From NCBI GenBank assembly GCA_023515745.1, contig JALECJ010000254.1, positions 124,001 to 188,000 of the forward strand: DNA of 64,000 nt. The letters are read 5' to 3'. This DNA is from Amoeboaphelidium protococcarum (lineage: Eukaryota > Aphelidiomycota > Aphelidea). Below, piece by piece: positions 49,583 to 62,053 of this stretch (position 1 is the stretch's first letter; every line of letters starts with the position of its first letter). The translations under genes and the position numbers were made by a program. A model generated the notes under the pieces. It worked only from the letters and a program-made list of their open reading frames with translations. It was not told the DNA's origin and did not search any database.

Positions 49583-51403
49583 TCAACGATAATATTAAAA
49601 AAACAACGACGGAGCCAGATCCAGTCTTTAAGGGTCAAAGCCAAAGACGCTACAATCAGAGCCAATGGAGCTTATCACAGCTACATCCAAGACTATTTTA
49701 TCGAATGGTTTGCGCGTATTTAGTAAATTTGATAAATTTGGAGAATTCCAAACTTCATGCTTTTCACTAGAGTCTTCATCAGTAGTCCATAACACAAATT
49801 CACTACTTGATACGGACGCGTCCTGATCAGGCAATACAGCTCTTATATATAGATGCATACGTTTACAACTACTGCCATGTCCGTAAAACTACAGATTCAC
49901 ACTTTATAAACGGCCGACTGTATATCCACTGTCTTTCATGTTAAACTTGAATCTTAGCATTAACTAAGTTTTATCAGATGGCGGATATTAATGCTTACTA
50001 GTTTCAAGAGCATCTAACTAGAAATTGATTATTTACTGCTCATGAATTCTCCACTCTCCAGTTTCCAACTTCTTAAATAGAATATCATCTCGACTTCTTA
50101 TAGACAATTCACCAGATTGTACAGATAAAGTCGATATGAAGTCATCCTCAGACTGATAATCATTTCCAGGCTGCTTGGTGATATCGTTATTGATGACAAA
50201 CTAATCATAAACTTTACCATCAATAGTCTTAAATTGACATTTACCCACAAGTCCTTCATCTAAGCTCTCATGACGTTAAATCTTGGCGTCTTTCAAAGTG
50301 CGCTTATGAGTAGAAGTCTAAAATTCACACAGAAGAGCTCCGTGATTGATTTTCTACTATTGACAACCATAGCTCGCCCACCAGTGCTCTTTACCAATAT
50401 TCTTGCGACACTACCGTATACTTCTGCCTCCAAGACCAGACACGAAAGCGAACGTCTCTCCTCTACGAATAGTTGCAGTTGACACATCTTCAGCCTCACT
50501 CTGCTCATAATCCTCCCTAATCACGGTCAAAGGATGATGATGGTGATGGTGATGTTGATCAACAACAGACGCATCAACAAAATTAGACATAACTTTAGTT
50601 CTTGAATAGCTGTGTTCATGAGCAGTAGCAATGATAGCACCATGTCTCCGACAGACTTCATACACCTCATATCCAACTTCATCCTGCTTCGTTCCCGTCT
50701 AGTACTTGTGCTGATTCTTATGGAAAACACAAATCTTCCATGGAACGTCTCGATTAGCTTTGAAAGCACTGTCAATGAACTGCGGATGCTTGCCACCTCT
50801 AGTAGCTACGCCAGAAAATACCATAAGAATATTCTGGTAAAGACATACCATTTTCACGCCATATAGACCTTTGCAATGTCTATCGACGCCAGACTAAACC
50901 AACTGATTATACATAACATCCTTGTACCACTCCCACTCATACAAATCATGATTCCCAATACAAGACAAATACGGGAACCGCGTGCCCATCACATCCTAAA
51001 GCTGCTTCTAAAATGCAGCAGGATTATCAACATAATCAAAGTCACCAGCGTGTACAATCAAATCAGCGTCCCATTTTCGGATCAGTTTCAAAACTTTTTT
51101 TTACTGATCGCCCAGTCCCTGATCGCCAATAAAAGCAATTTTGACTTTGGATTTATCTCCACCCTTCTTTTACTTTCTCTTATTCTACTTCTTCCAACTC
51201 TCTGCCTAGTCTTACAATACTAGCTGATTATGCAAATCTTGGTCTTACTGTAATTAAAAGTTATCAGTGTAGTTTAATGGCACAAATGGATTCCAGTCAT
51301 CGAGGCCGAGATCATCTTCAAAACCATTGTTATAACCAGAACCAAATGGTGCAGCCAACTCTAGCAAAGATATAGTGACAATTATTAAAGTAAAGGCAAG
51401 CAT
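49583..51403 (-). CDS. Secreted purple-acid-phosphatase-like metallophosphoesterase
   Basis: 606 residues, single exon. N-terminal signal peptide (MLAFTLIIVTISLLELAAP), then a calcineurin-like fold: FIGDQGLGDQ, HAGDFDYVDN, GNHDLYEW, FHKNQHKYQTG and TAHEHSYSR, i.e. the GDxG/GDxxY/GNH[DE]/VxxH/GHxH set (the last as AHEH, unusual). A run of seven His (QHHHHHHHP) follows. The C-terminal 250 residues form a beta-rich domain ending LFFQYYR. PAP-type enzymes hydrolyse phosphate esters outside the cell or in vacuoles. An in-frame GTATGT near the middle could be an intron donor but is not needed. Confidence 0.85.
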
Positions 51404-51779
51404 TGTATATCAGAGAAATCTACCACTCGGCTGAAGTATACCAGATACTTAATACTCTTAAATGATAAAGGCAATGAATGCCGCTAAATGTCTAGTCTCA
51501 ATACTAGAACAACAGACCCAAGAAAGTGGAAATAATTTTCCGAAAGTTTAACCAGACGAACGAACGAGAGTGCGGGCGATAAATGGAGCGACGATCGCGC
51601 GTTTGTGGCGCATGTTTCACAATTTGTTTACATAATGCCGAATGAATGAATGAATGAATGATTACACAATAAATCATCGCGTGATATTCACAAAGAAGTA
51701 ACTAGGGTGTCATTATACAGTAGTAATAGAGACATTGAAAATGGGCTAAATGTACATATCACTTTATAACTATCAAGAA
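51404..51779. other. Intergenic, no gene seen
   Basis: 376 bp between two minus-strand genes. Four copies of GAAT occur in tandem near 51640 (a short simple repeat); nothing else noted. Confidence 0.5.
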
Positions 51780-53438
51780 TCATGCGGAAAATGTTTCAGC
51801 ATTAATTGTGATACCGTACTGATCCTTGAGCTGAGATGCCATCTATGAGTCTAATACCTCTTCAAATCCAATTCTACGGTTACCAGAGAGCCACGAGCGA
51901 ATTTTCAAGATCAAGTTGGACAGTCTGAACGCTATAGAGAGTACAAATAGCCTTAGTTTAAATGATAGAGTATCGTAATTCTCCACAATCTATCCTCGTA
52001 CAACGTCCACCAGTCTTTCACTCTTATAATCTTTGTTTACATAGCGCTAATCAGAACAGTTCCTAGCCGCGTAATCAGCCATAATGTTAATTCTATTCAC
52101 AGGGCTACCTAATAGCTTGTTCACACTTCTAACCAAATTAATATTTCTGCCCACAAATATAAGTTCAAGAGGAATCTATGCAGAATTGGCGAGAAATTTT
52201 TAAATACGATCTTTCGATGCAGTCTACATCTTGTACATTTCTTCCCTTGATATGGTCACTCTTCCTTGATGTACCAGCTACTTCCCACTGAATGGCTTCT
52301 AAATGGTGGCTGAAGCGAATATCTTAAAATCACTCATTCCCCATTTAGCGCAGATATCCTTCATTGCATCAGTATCCAAGAGGAAAATAGACTTCCAAAA
52401 TCGCGCATACTACAGCCTAAACTCTTCACTTTCTTCAATATACAAACCATGATCCAAAAGTACCAATTAAGTTTACTGGCCTCCAGCATTCTTTTTATTA
52501 ATTTTACGCACAAGAACGTTGGCAGCATGAGGATCAGAATGAACAAAGCCAGCAGAGAATATTTAATGTGAGAACATTTCAACAAAAATTCGCATAATCT
52601 CCGCCAAATTATAGCCATTCTAACGCAATTCATCTGGTTCAACCAGCGTTAGTCCATCAATCCACTCTGTAGTCATCACCCGGGATGTAGTATAGTCCCA
52701 GAATACTTTAGGCACATATGTGACATCACGAAGCCTGCGATTACTCTACATATCACGGAAGGCTCGTTCAGCATTCTGGGCCTCATTAATAAAATCCACC
52801 TCCTATCTCAAATGCTTCTCAGAGTAATCTTTAGTCCACATGATAGGTAATTCAAACGCATACTCAAAAACTCTCAATAATTACCCATACACAAACATGT
52901 CCCAATCGAGCTACTTCCTGATATAAGGCTTCTGTACTTTAGCAGCTACGCGAGTACCATCTGGCAACACAGCCTTATGCACCTGGGCAATGGACGCAGA
53001 GGCAATAGGGACAGGATCAAATTCTTTGAATAACTCCAATGGCTCAGCTTTAAATTCCTCTCGGAACGTTTATAGGACATCGCTGAATGGGACAGTCGGT
53101 GCATCTTGAAACAACGGCTTCAGAGTGTTGGCATACTGTGGTGGGAGTATGTGATTGAAAGAGCAGACGCCTTGACCAAATTTAACATACAAGCCACCAT
53201 TTTTCTGACATGTATGCAGAATTCTATCAGCGACTCTCTAATGGATAGCATCAATATCTGCATTAGGACCAAAATTCACCTTGTACTCATAAGTGATCAT
53301 CACACCATTATACAGAGTTCGCAGATTCCTCTAAATACTCTTTGCATATAGCCTGTCATCCGCCACGTATCCGACACCAAGAACGGCACCAAAAGTCAAC
53401 AATCGTCTAGCGGATTTACTTTTGAATATTGACGTCAT
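51780..53438 (-). CDS. ADCK1: ABC1/UbiB-family atypical kinase (ADCK1-like)
   Basis: 552 residues, intronless. Short basic N-terminus and one hydrophobic segment ([16 protein letters not shown]) consistent with inner mitochondrial membrane anchoring. Family motifs: GLYVKFGQG (KxGQ), [11 protein letters not shown] (the UbiB A-rich loop), [33 protein letters not shown] and LDHGLY (DHG in place of DFG). ADCK1/Mcp2-type proteins maintain mitochondrial lipid homeostasis; related COQ8 aids ubiquinone synthesis. Orthologue type is inferred from layout. Confidence 0.9.
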
Positions 53439-53798
53439 CTTTGCCGAGAATGATGGAGAGATGACAAAGCAGAGGAAGAGATCGAAATCTTTTGAATTTT
53501 TTATTAGCGGCAGAAACAATGCGATTCGCCGCTTTGCTGTAATGAATTTAAAACTACTTTGCTTATTATACTAGTAAACTCAATTTTGTATTATTTATAG
53601 TTCAATAACAATCGTGCCTCATTTTTCGCTAACAATATCCGCGTTAAAAGAGCTTATGAGTTGTGATATCTTAAAGATCAGTCAATGCACTCTCCTTTCT
53701 TCATTTGCGGAACTATTTTATTCACCAAAGATTCTTTATTAACGCAGTCTTATTGACATTACATAAAACACAAACAAATTATTTAAAACAGAATAGTT
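53439..53798. other. Divergent promoter region
   Basis: 360 bp between the ADCK1-like gene and DTD, transcribed away from each other. AT-rich; no ORF, hairpin or repeat of note. Confidence 0.5.
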
Positions 53799-54242
53799 AT
53801 GAGAGCGGTGTTGTAACGCGTGAAAAGTGCAAGCGTTCTGGTGGATGGAGAGACGGTGGGATAGATTGATCGCGGTCTGTGCGTATTGTTGGGCATTTCA
53901 ACTACGGACACGATGGAGCAGGCAGATAAGATGGTGAATAAACTGTTAAACGTCAGATTATGGGACAATGCAGATACTGGTAAATCATGGTCCGAATCGG
54001 TCAAGTCTTTAAATCTCGGTCTATTGATAGTGAGTCAATTCACGCTGTACGGCAAACTAAAGGGGTATAAACCAGATTTCCATGACGCGATGAAAGCTTC
54101 AGATTCAGAGCAGTTATACAATCATGTTGTTTAAAAGTTGAGGAATCATCTCCCAGATAGAGTGTAGACGGGCAAATTTGGCGCAATGATGGATGTTCAA
54201 ATTCTTAATGATGGACCAGTGACTCTGGTGATTGACATTTGA
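53799..54242 (+). CDS. DTD1: D-aminoacyl-tRNA deacylase (DTD)
   Basis: 147 residues, family length. MRAVLQRVKSASVLVDGE, GLCVLLGIS, the SQFTLYG active-site strand and the NDGPVTLVIDI end (GPVT replaces the GP motif GGPxx in the usual way) identify DTD, which removes D-amino acids from mischarged tRNA (and N-ethylglycine in some). The LQR Gln is TAA. Gene ends 97 bp before the APE2 stop on the opposite strand. Confidence 0.93.
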
Positions 54243-54339
54243 TATAGTTATACTGCTTACTATACCGGACAATGACATTCTAAACTTTATACATATTCTA
54301 CGAGTTTAAGAAATCAAACTACCTCTTATGAGTTACTCA

Positions 54340-55860
54340 TCACTTTGCAGTCTTCCACTTGAAAAAGTTGCATTATCCACTTGAATCTCCCTCCTATTTC
54401 TTGGGTCGTTTACACATATAGAATCGCCTCCCTTTATTGTTCCCTTTCTTACAAAGCAACTCTTGACACGGTTCTTTATGCCTGCAAAGAGGAACTTCAA
54501 CCTTTTCTTTACTAAAAATACTTCCCCATTCAGCCTTCATCTTGATTGGCGTGTTAATGTTATTATTTCCAGTAGCACCGGTTGAGACAGACTCAGTCTT
54601 GACCCTTTTACGCGACTCTTCAATCATGATTGAGCTTGAGGTTGATTCTTTAAAGGCGACTGCTCCCTTACCAGAAGATTCAGAGACAAGCAATCTCTCA
54701 TTAGAATATACAGTTTTAACATTTTACTGAACCTGGACACTTTCTGCTTCATCCTGCTGCAATAGAAGTTTAGCTGCACCGCGATTATTGCTTGAAGTAC
54801 CAAGAGACGTTGATTGAGGTTGGAGCCAACCGAGAAGGGAGTTTTGAGACTTGAACTCTGGATAAAACTTGGCACACAATGGGGGACACTCTGACAAAAG
54901 AGATTCCTTATTACATAATTATATGATAGAGTCTGGAAACTTCAAAGTAGCGGAAACGGGACAGTGATCACTTCCGAAAATGTCAGTCAGACAGTCAGCC
55001 TTCACAACGGAGTCCTTCAATTACTTCGACACTAGTATGTAATCGATTCTAGATCCATAATTACCATCTCGAGCACTTATATAAGTATTCCAGCAAGTAT
55101 AAGTGTCTCTCTTGTTAGGATAAAGCAACCTGAACGAATCAAGGAATTACAGCAATAGTTCATTCAATAGACGCCTAGCAGGAAGATCAAGAAACGATTA
55201 TAGTCCATGTTCTATAATAGATTTCTACGGTTCAACGTGATCAATCTCTGCAGCACACGCATTCAAGTCACCCACAATTATGACAGATTTACCAAGAGAA
55301 TGCAAGTGTTGGCTAACTACGGTCATAACTCTGAAAAAGTCTTCCTTAAACTGATCATTAATATTCGGCACATAGACATTAAAAAGATATATATTCCCAA
55401 AATCTAAGATGACAACGCGTCCCTCTTTATCCATCCTATCAATAGTGTCGAATGATATTTCAAAACCACCGCCATTATCTGCAGTAAATAAATCGAAATC
55501 TAATCTCAAGTATTTCAAAAATGGAATCCAGCCATCAAACGCTTCGATTGGCCTCAATGGACTACCTCTTCTAACATAAGTCACTACTCCACTATATCTC
55601 TTCTTAAGAGAGCTAAATGCAAAGTACGCATCAAAGCTTTGATCAGATGGGTGATCCATATCAGTCGGCATTGCGATATCCTTCCAACTCTTCAAGCTCA
55701 ATGACGATAAAACATCACGTCCAAGCTTGTGCTCTTGGAAACAAATTATATCAGCATCCAGATCTTGGAGAACGTTAATCAGATGAGCCTTTTTCCTATT
55801 CTTCACAAATGATATTAGAGAGTTGACATTCCAAGATACGATTTTTACAACATTCGTCAT
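54340..55860 (-). CDS. APEX2: AP endonuclease 2 (APE2/APN2) with C-terminal GRF zinc finger
   Basis: 506 residues. ExoIII-type endonuclease: IVSWNVNSLISF, ICFQEHKLG, catalytic SGVVTYVRRG, IYLFNVYVPN, VGDLNACAAEIDHVEP and GSDHCPVSATL. C-terminus: zf-GRF CRHKEPCQELLCKKG...RRFYMCKRP and CNFFKW. QNSLLGWLQPQ near residue 340 could be a PCNA-interaction box (weak). APE2 proteins cleave abasic sites and process 3' ends in DNA repair. Length close to human APE2. Confidence 0.93.
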
Positions 55861-56094
55861 TGTCTCCTACTATATTGTACAATTGCAAAGAAGAATGAAA
55901 CGCGATTGTGTTTGAAAAGATCAAATCTGCAAAGGAAGAAACAGTCGAATGACAATGACATCTGACTGCTTCAAGTTTTCATCTTGCCACCGTTTCAGCG
56001 CGATCTTTTCTGTAATCATTCATATTGACAGCGATTACCATTACCAAATTAAAAAGGAAACATCTGAGTCCTAATTTATATACACGTATTAGTA

Positions 56095-58515
56095 ATGATG
56101 AATTTGTATACTGTGGGTGTGATACTTTCAATGCTTATCATTTCATTGTATGGTTAAGCTGAATTCCAAGGGGTAGAAACGCGTAAACTCAATCTAGCGT
56201 TTAGTCAATAAGTCTCAGAACCACTTCAACGTCATGTAATTGAATTATTATAGTAATCAGTTGGAAAAGATTCGGTTTTAGTTAATTACAAAGGAAGGGA
56301 CGCGTCAGACATTGTTGATTACACCATATAGCTTGGACCGGTGGTGATTGGTAAATCGACACGGCTCAATCATCCCCGCGACGAAGAATTCGAAATTGTT
56401 TCAAAATGTCAACGAGGACATGGTAAAGTTATCGCTTGCCATGGCTCTGCTTAGAATTTCACTGGTAAATACACTCGCAGATTAAATGCCAACATTGGAC
56501 ATTTGTACTGTACTTATGAAATACTCCAGCAAATAGGCTTCGTGTTTCTTCACTCTGAATAGCCTCTGATACCGTCTGCTTAAGTATTGTGGCATGGATT
56601 ATCTCAATTGAATTCCACGTCCTCCCAGAGTCCTCTATATCCAATACGAAGATGGCACATACACACGCAGCATCCCTTACCACTAACTTCCTTTCTCAAC
56701 GGTCTGTCACTGCGTTCTCCCGTTGATGGTTAAATCTCAACTCCATGGGAGGACATGATACCATTATTTCACCTCAAGTTGTAATGGTTGATTGCTAATA
56801 AGTAAGAGTCATTAGAATGGGTATTGTTGTGGCATAAATCTTATATTGAGAGCATGGACTTGCGTTTGCAGAGATTAAAACGCATAATGCAATTGTGCGA
56901 GGTTTGGGCAATCAATTGCGGATTTGACATTCCACTCTCCTTATGGTAATAGCATAGTTTACTGCTGACTCAGGACTTGCACACTGGTTCTACATGGTAT
57001 GCATAATCCAACTTGAAAAGTAACGCGAGATTATTTCTCAACATTGGACAGTTTATATCTACCGAGATTGGTTCATCTGAATTCACGGCAACATCATGCT
57101 CTAACACGTTATAGCATCTGAATGTGCTGGGTAAAATTGCATATCAAGAATTTGGCGTGTAAGTCTATGTAAAGATACATGTCAGTCAGGGATTGAGTTG
57201 CTAAATAAATGGATCAACAGTCAACTTCAACTTTCTACCCAGCTTGGCAAATTAGGGAATTGCGCTGATGCCTCACACTGTGCAACTTTCTGCATTGGAC
57301 GAACCAGTGCTCAGCTATGGAAACATTGATTCAAAATTTATGCTAGACTACATGTTCAACAACTCGTTGAATGCAGAGAATTCAATGATATATTATCCAG
57401 AGACTTCTTATTGGGTAAACTTTGATATTGATGTCCCCCTATTTCTGTCCTCACTGTATGCTTATAATCGGATGCGTGATATGCGCTTGGTACATGAGCG
57501 AGTTATTGCCACAGGCCGACCACTGCTAGGATAGATAATTTTCGAAAGTGGCGAAGATTGGGCGTATGATATTGCGAATGTTGTAGCTGCTAGATTGAGT
57601 TATGATCATCAATACTTAAAGCTGAATGAACGAGATGCGTTTATGCACCTGATTGAACCAGTTGCCATTGCAGTCATTGGAGCTTCAATGAATGCTGTTG
57701 ATCTTTAATTGATTAATATGGTAAAGTTTGCGCTGTATGACATCAATATGGCTCTGAAAGAGCATTTATAGTTTGTTGATTCTAGTGGCACCATGTCTTT
57801 GGCGTATCTAATTGGAAGAGATACTTGGTCAGAGTTGGGATCAATGTTTTAAAACTTGATGGCAAATCTACCGCGGCGACCAAGTTTCAGATCAATCAGG
57901 CGGATGGGCAGATAATCTTTGCGTGATAATCGTTACGAGTCAACAATACGAGTGTAGCTGATAAAGATAGCCAGATGTATGATGCACGTTGACAAAGTGT
58001 GGGCAGATGTAGGAGAAAGCATTGGGCAAAGAACTACGGTTCACTATAAACTGATTAAAAGATGTATCGAAATGACTACGTTAAGAACTATTCAAATGTA
58101 TTATTTGTATGAGGCTTCCTATTTCATGTCTCAAGCGCATAATTAAATGGTTGGACATTGGCACTTAAAGCAGGCTAGATTCTACACAGAAACAGCTATT
58201 CAGGTGGCTCAAGATTCTCAACGTTTCCTCATCGGTGATATAAGCATGAAAGCTCAATGGAACGCGTATAATCCCACCGTCTACAAGTATCAATATCTCT
58301 GGACTGCTTTCTCAGGCTATCACTTTATTCGAGATTACTAAATTGTCGCATCCTATGCTCAATCGAGTGTTGTTTCCCCCTGTTTCATGAATATAATTGA
58401 TCCTTTGGACGTTGCATTTGGAATAAACAGTCCTTCTCTGTTGAGATATTATACAAAATGTTTGTATATACCGGATGCTGAACCAACTGAATGGCAGGAA
58501 TATTGGTTATATTGA
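56095..58515 (+). CDS. Large secreted protein, possible glycoside-hydrolase-like fold
   Basis: 806 residues with a signal peptide (MMNLYTVGVILSMLIISLYG), no introns. Segments IIACHGSAQNFTGKYTRRLN, RWHIHTQHPLPLTSFLNGL, then PLFHLKLQWLIANKQESLEWVLLW and DIPLSLWQQHSL resemble large secreted proteins of amoebae/oomycetes that I associate with a GH20/alpha-glucuronidase-like barrel; from memory and not verified. The C-terminal 250 residues are helical with ARFYTETAIQVAQD. Many Gln are TAA/TAG. Alternative: purely structural or adhesive secreted protein. Confidence 0.55.
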
Positions 58516-58749
58516 GTGTCGGTATAAGCTGTGTTAATTGTCAATTTACTGCGACCAGTTGAAGTTTGTAGCAATCTGCTCATCACGACGTGTTTCAATA
58601 TGTTTATCCTCTCAATCACTAAGATTAGAGTGTTGCATTAAAGACTGTATCTGGTACCTGTTGTTATATTTGTTACTTGCATAGTAATAGTAAAAGTACC
58701 AATATATGGCAATGTAATTACAAATTTACTTCATTGTGATGCTGGTCAT

Positions 58750-59214
58750 TCAATCAGTAGCAGATGATTTTTCATTCAAAGACTCGACAACTGTTTTCAA
58801 CTAAGCATTTAGAGCATTAAATTACTGACGAACTTGTGCACGCCATAGTTGTGCTTCTCTGTCCATCAGATCCACCCTGGCGGTGACTTTGTTGCTCTCA
58901 TCGCGAGCCCTCTACTCCATGAGATCCAGCCTGGTAGTGACTTAACGTCTTTCATCCCGAGCCCTCTACTCCATCAGATCAAATCTTGTTATGACTTTAT
59001 CGAGTTAATGGTTGGTTTTTTATTCACTCAATTTCAAAGATCTATTCAGTTAATCCAATCGTCCATTAAGTGAATCAATTTATTGACGATTGTTGAACGG
59101 CATAGCAATATACGACAAACCACCTAGAGTGGTAACCAAAAGAGCAAAACGTTCCAGAAATTGACGGTTAGAATTCATAAAATTCTTGAATGATGAATGA
59201 ATCAAAGAAACCAT
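58750..59214 (-). CDS. Small membrane-anchored coiled-coil repeat protein
   Basis: 154 residues. One hydrophobic segment near the N-terminus (RFALLVTTLGGLSYIAM) then a continuous coiled coil. Two near-identical 18-residue repeats (MEQRARDERRQVTTRLDL; MEQRARDESNKVTARVDL), a diverged third and a C-terminal QLKTVVESLNE helix. The 18-residue (54-nt) unit keeps heptad-like spacing. No family recognised; a small membrane tether is the likely role. Confidence 0.6.
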
Positions 59215-59667
59215 TTTAACACTGAATTCTTTTGTACTATTGTATATTTTTATTTAGTAATAAGACGTGAAATGGGATTGGATAAAGCTGAAACATCAAT
59301 GATGGACGCCCAATCAGCATCAGCACCATTTTAAATTGTTTTGAAACGCGAAAGCCTCGCCGCGTTCCGTATACGGCTATAAAACCAACACTCGTCTAAA
59401 GCAGGCAACTTTAATTCAAGGTGAAACTGATTTCAGAGCAGCTCTTTTGCCTTAATTAATTGAAGAAATATCCCGCCTTCTACAGCAGGGTGAAAAATAA
59501 TGTCTGTTGAGCCTTTATTTAGCAGATCAATCGGATTTCAGACAGAAACTCAATTGCTGCTCCATCGCGCATCGTCTCTTTTTGCTTTCTGATTTTCACT
59601 TCATTTGCCTGATCACAACAAACTTCACAATACTACAGAAGCGGTGAAATACTACCACAGTATAGCA
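59215..59667. other. Divergent intergenic region
   Basis: 450 bp between the coiled-coil gene and the PHD/SPOC gene. CGCGAA/GCCGCG spots near 59345-59365; no ORF or repeat worth naming. Confidence 0.4.
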
Positions 59668-61890
59668 ATGAGCGATTCTGAATCAGACAATGCAGTGTAT
59701 TGCATATGTTATTAGGAAGATGATGGTTCTTTTATGATTAATTGTGATAACTGCTCGCAATGGTTCCACGGTCGTTGTGTAAGCATTACAAAAGACACTG
59801 TGCACGTCACTGATCAATGGAATTGTCCTGATTGTCGCGCAGCTAATAACCCCTCTGGCATTATACGTGCTGTTAATACTCCATTGTAGTTGGGAAAGAA
59901 GAGAAAATCTTAGGATAAATTGCAAGCGGTTAAAGGTAAGAAGAGGCGTCAGAAGACTTCAACTGTGGAGTCGGAGTAGACCGTTATAAATCAGTAATAA
60001 GAATAGCAATAGTAGAAGAGTGAATGGGAACTCAATCCTGTACGCGTCAAAGTGGTGGAAAGCTTTCGTAAATTACTTGCAGATTCTAAAGCTATTGAAG
60101 ATACCGCATCATAATATGGTAGATTGCAGTCTCTTGCAGAGACTCTGGAGAGTGAAATGTTCAATGTTCATGGTATCAAAGATGCTAAACTCTCCGCAGA
60201 CAAATGTGGTGATGCTTACAAGGAGAAATTCCGATTGCTGCTGGTTAATTTACGAAAGTCGAATAATTCAGTCATAATCAAGAGATTACTGGAAGATGAA
60301 ATATCTGCTGTTGATATAGTTGGTATGTCAGCTGAAGACTTTACTGATGAAAAGTTGTAGTAGGAGAAGGAGCAGATCTTGCAAGAGTCTCTCCGTAACA
60401 AGATTCTTACTTCTCAGCAGGCTTCAACGATATTTAAAAAGACTCATAAAGGTGACGAGGTGGTGAAGATGAGTGATGATTATGATAAAACATCGCCTCA
60501 TTCTTCTTCCACTACTACTGTTAACCAATATGGTTCCACGCAGTCTTCTACCAGACCTTCATCCGCTAATAGCATTAATTCTTCTACAGATTTCATGCAG
60601 CAATAAACGGGTGATGTTGAGAGTCCATAGGAGAGTTATACACCATCTGTCCCATCGTCATTGTCCACGTCCAGAGAAGCGTCTACTGCATCATTGTCTG
60701 AATAAGCTGACATGGTTGTTGAGTCTTATGGTGCTGATGGATAATCTGGCTCAATTCATTCTTCTACTCCTGGTGCTGAACATCTTACTGATACCTTTGG
60801 ATTCAATGTTGACTCTCATAATCCGACACATGACGCGTCTGTGTACAGCGATCCATCTTAAAAGTCTCAATCACTAGATATCAATGTCAAGTAAGCGTCT
60901 GCGTCATAGTCTGGTGTGAGTATTTTGGATGCTTTACTAGCCACTGTTGATACAACAGTCACGTCTCCAGTCAAGTATACCCCACAGTATCATTAGTTTG
61001 GATTTGATGCAGAATAAGAGGAGGAGGCGGAGGAGAAGCGGTCTATGGAGTCTACTGAGTAGTAGGAGATTAACTTCCCATCAAAGGACCGGTTAAAGTG
61101 GTAAGGTAATGTAAAAATGGATGGTGTTGGTGATTTTGATGCATTACTCTATGGCTTGCCAGAGATGGAGTCTGTATTTTAAAATCTATGGACCGAGCTG
61201 GGTGAAAAGCTCCGAATCCATGGTAGAATATAGCCTAGTGCGGTTGAAAAGTATATTGTCCAGTAAATAGACGTCCCAAGCAGAGAGATTATAGTTGCAG
61301 AGCTGTATCCTGGCTCTCGACACTCTGGTTTAAACGATATATACAACTACTTCAAGGAGAAGGACCGTTACGCCGTGGTGCCCAAAGTACATCCAGCTGT
61401 AAAAGATTGCTACTTGATACCGTGCGGCCAACATCAGGATTCGTATTCGATTGATGTCTTGTAGCAATTGGACGTTTAACTCAGCACTGATAGAAATTGT
61501 GATATCCTCATCATGATCCTGGTTGTTGGTAAAGATCTGATGGCCAAATCGACGAAGAAGCAGTTATAACTAGAAGATTCAGTGTAATCGGTATAAGAAG
61601 AAAAGAAGACAGTCACTGTTGGCCTCACTAGAGAAAACCTTCAACTTAGTCAACCGGAAGAAGTGCCGGACATCAATGCTGCTCTTTCAATTCTGGGATA
61701 AGCTTTTAGTAACGTCGGTTAGTTTAACTTTCCTCCACAGTAGCCAGCATTAGCAGTATAGCCTGCATAGGAATCTGAATATGCTGGAATACATCCGTCA
61801 CGACTTGCTTAATTAGCTCAGCCATAGCGCGAGAGTAGTGGATCATCGCAATCAACCTATCGCGGTGGACATTACGGAAACTATCAGTGA
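59668..61890 (+). CDS. PHD / TFIIS-middle / SPOC transcription elongation protein (Bye1/DIDO1/PHF3-like)
   Basis: 740 residues, no introns. Residues 7-55 form a PHD finger (CIC, NCDNCSQWFHGRC, WNCPDC) expected to read H3K4me3. After a Gln/Lys-rich linker is a TFIIS central domain (about 130-255; VRVKVVESFRKLL, KDAYKEKFRLLLVNLRKSNN). A long Ser/Gln-rich region precedes a C-terminal SPOC domain (about 475-600; WQGNVKMDGVGDF, YFKEKDRYAVV). Architecture and order match Bye1/PHF3/DIDO, RNA polymerase II-binding elongation regulators. Tail is Gln/Pro-rich. Antisense overlap possible with the TMEM gene. Confidence 0.92.
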
Positions 61891-62053
61891 TATAAATTGT
61901 TTGTAGCAATACATATATATAGTACTATTATGAAAGCAATCTTTTGGTGTTTAATGTGTTCTTTACTTTTTTAATTTGGTAACGAATCGACACTGGATAG
62001 ATCACAAACGAGAGGTAAAAATGAAGTGAGAAATAGTGAGCAATAGAATATGT

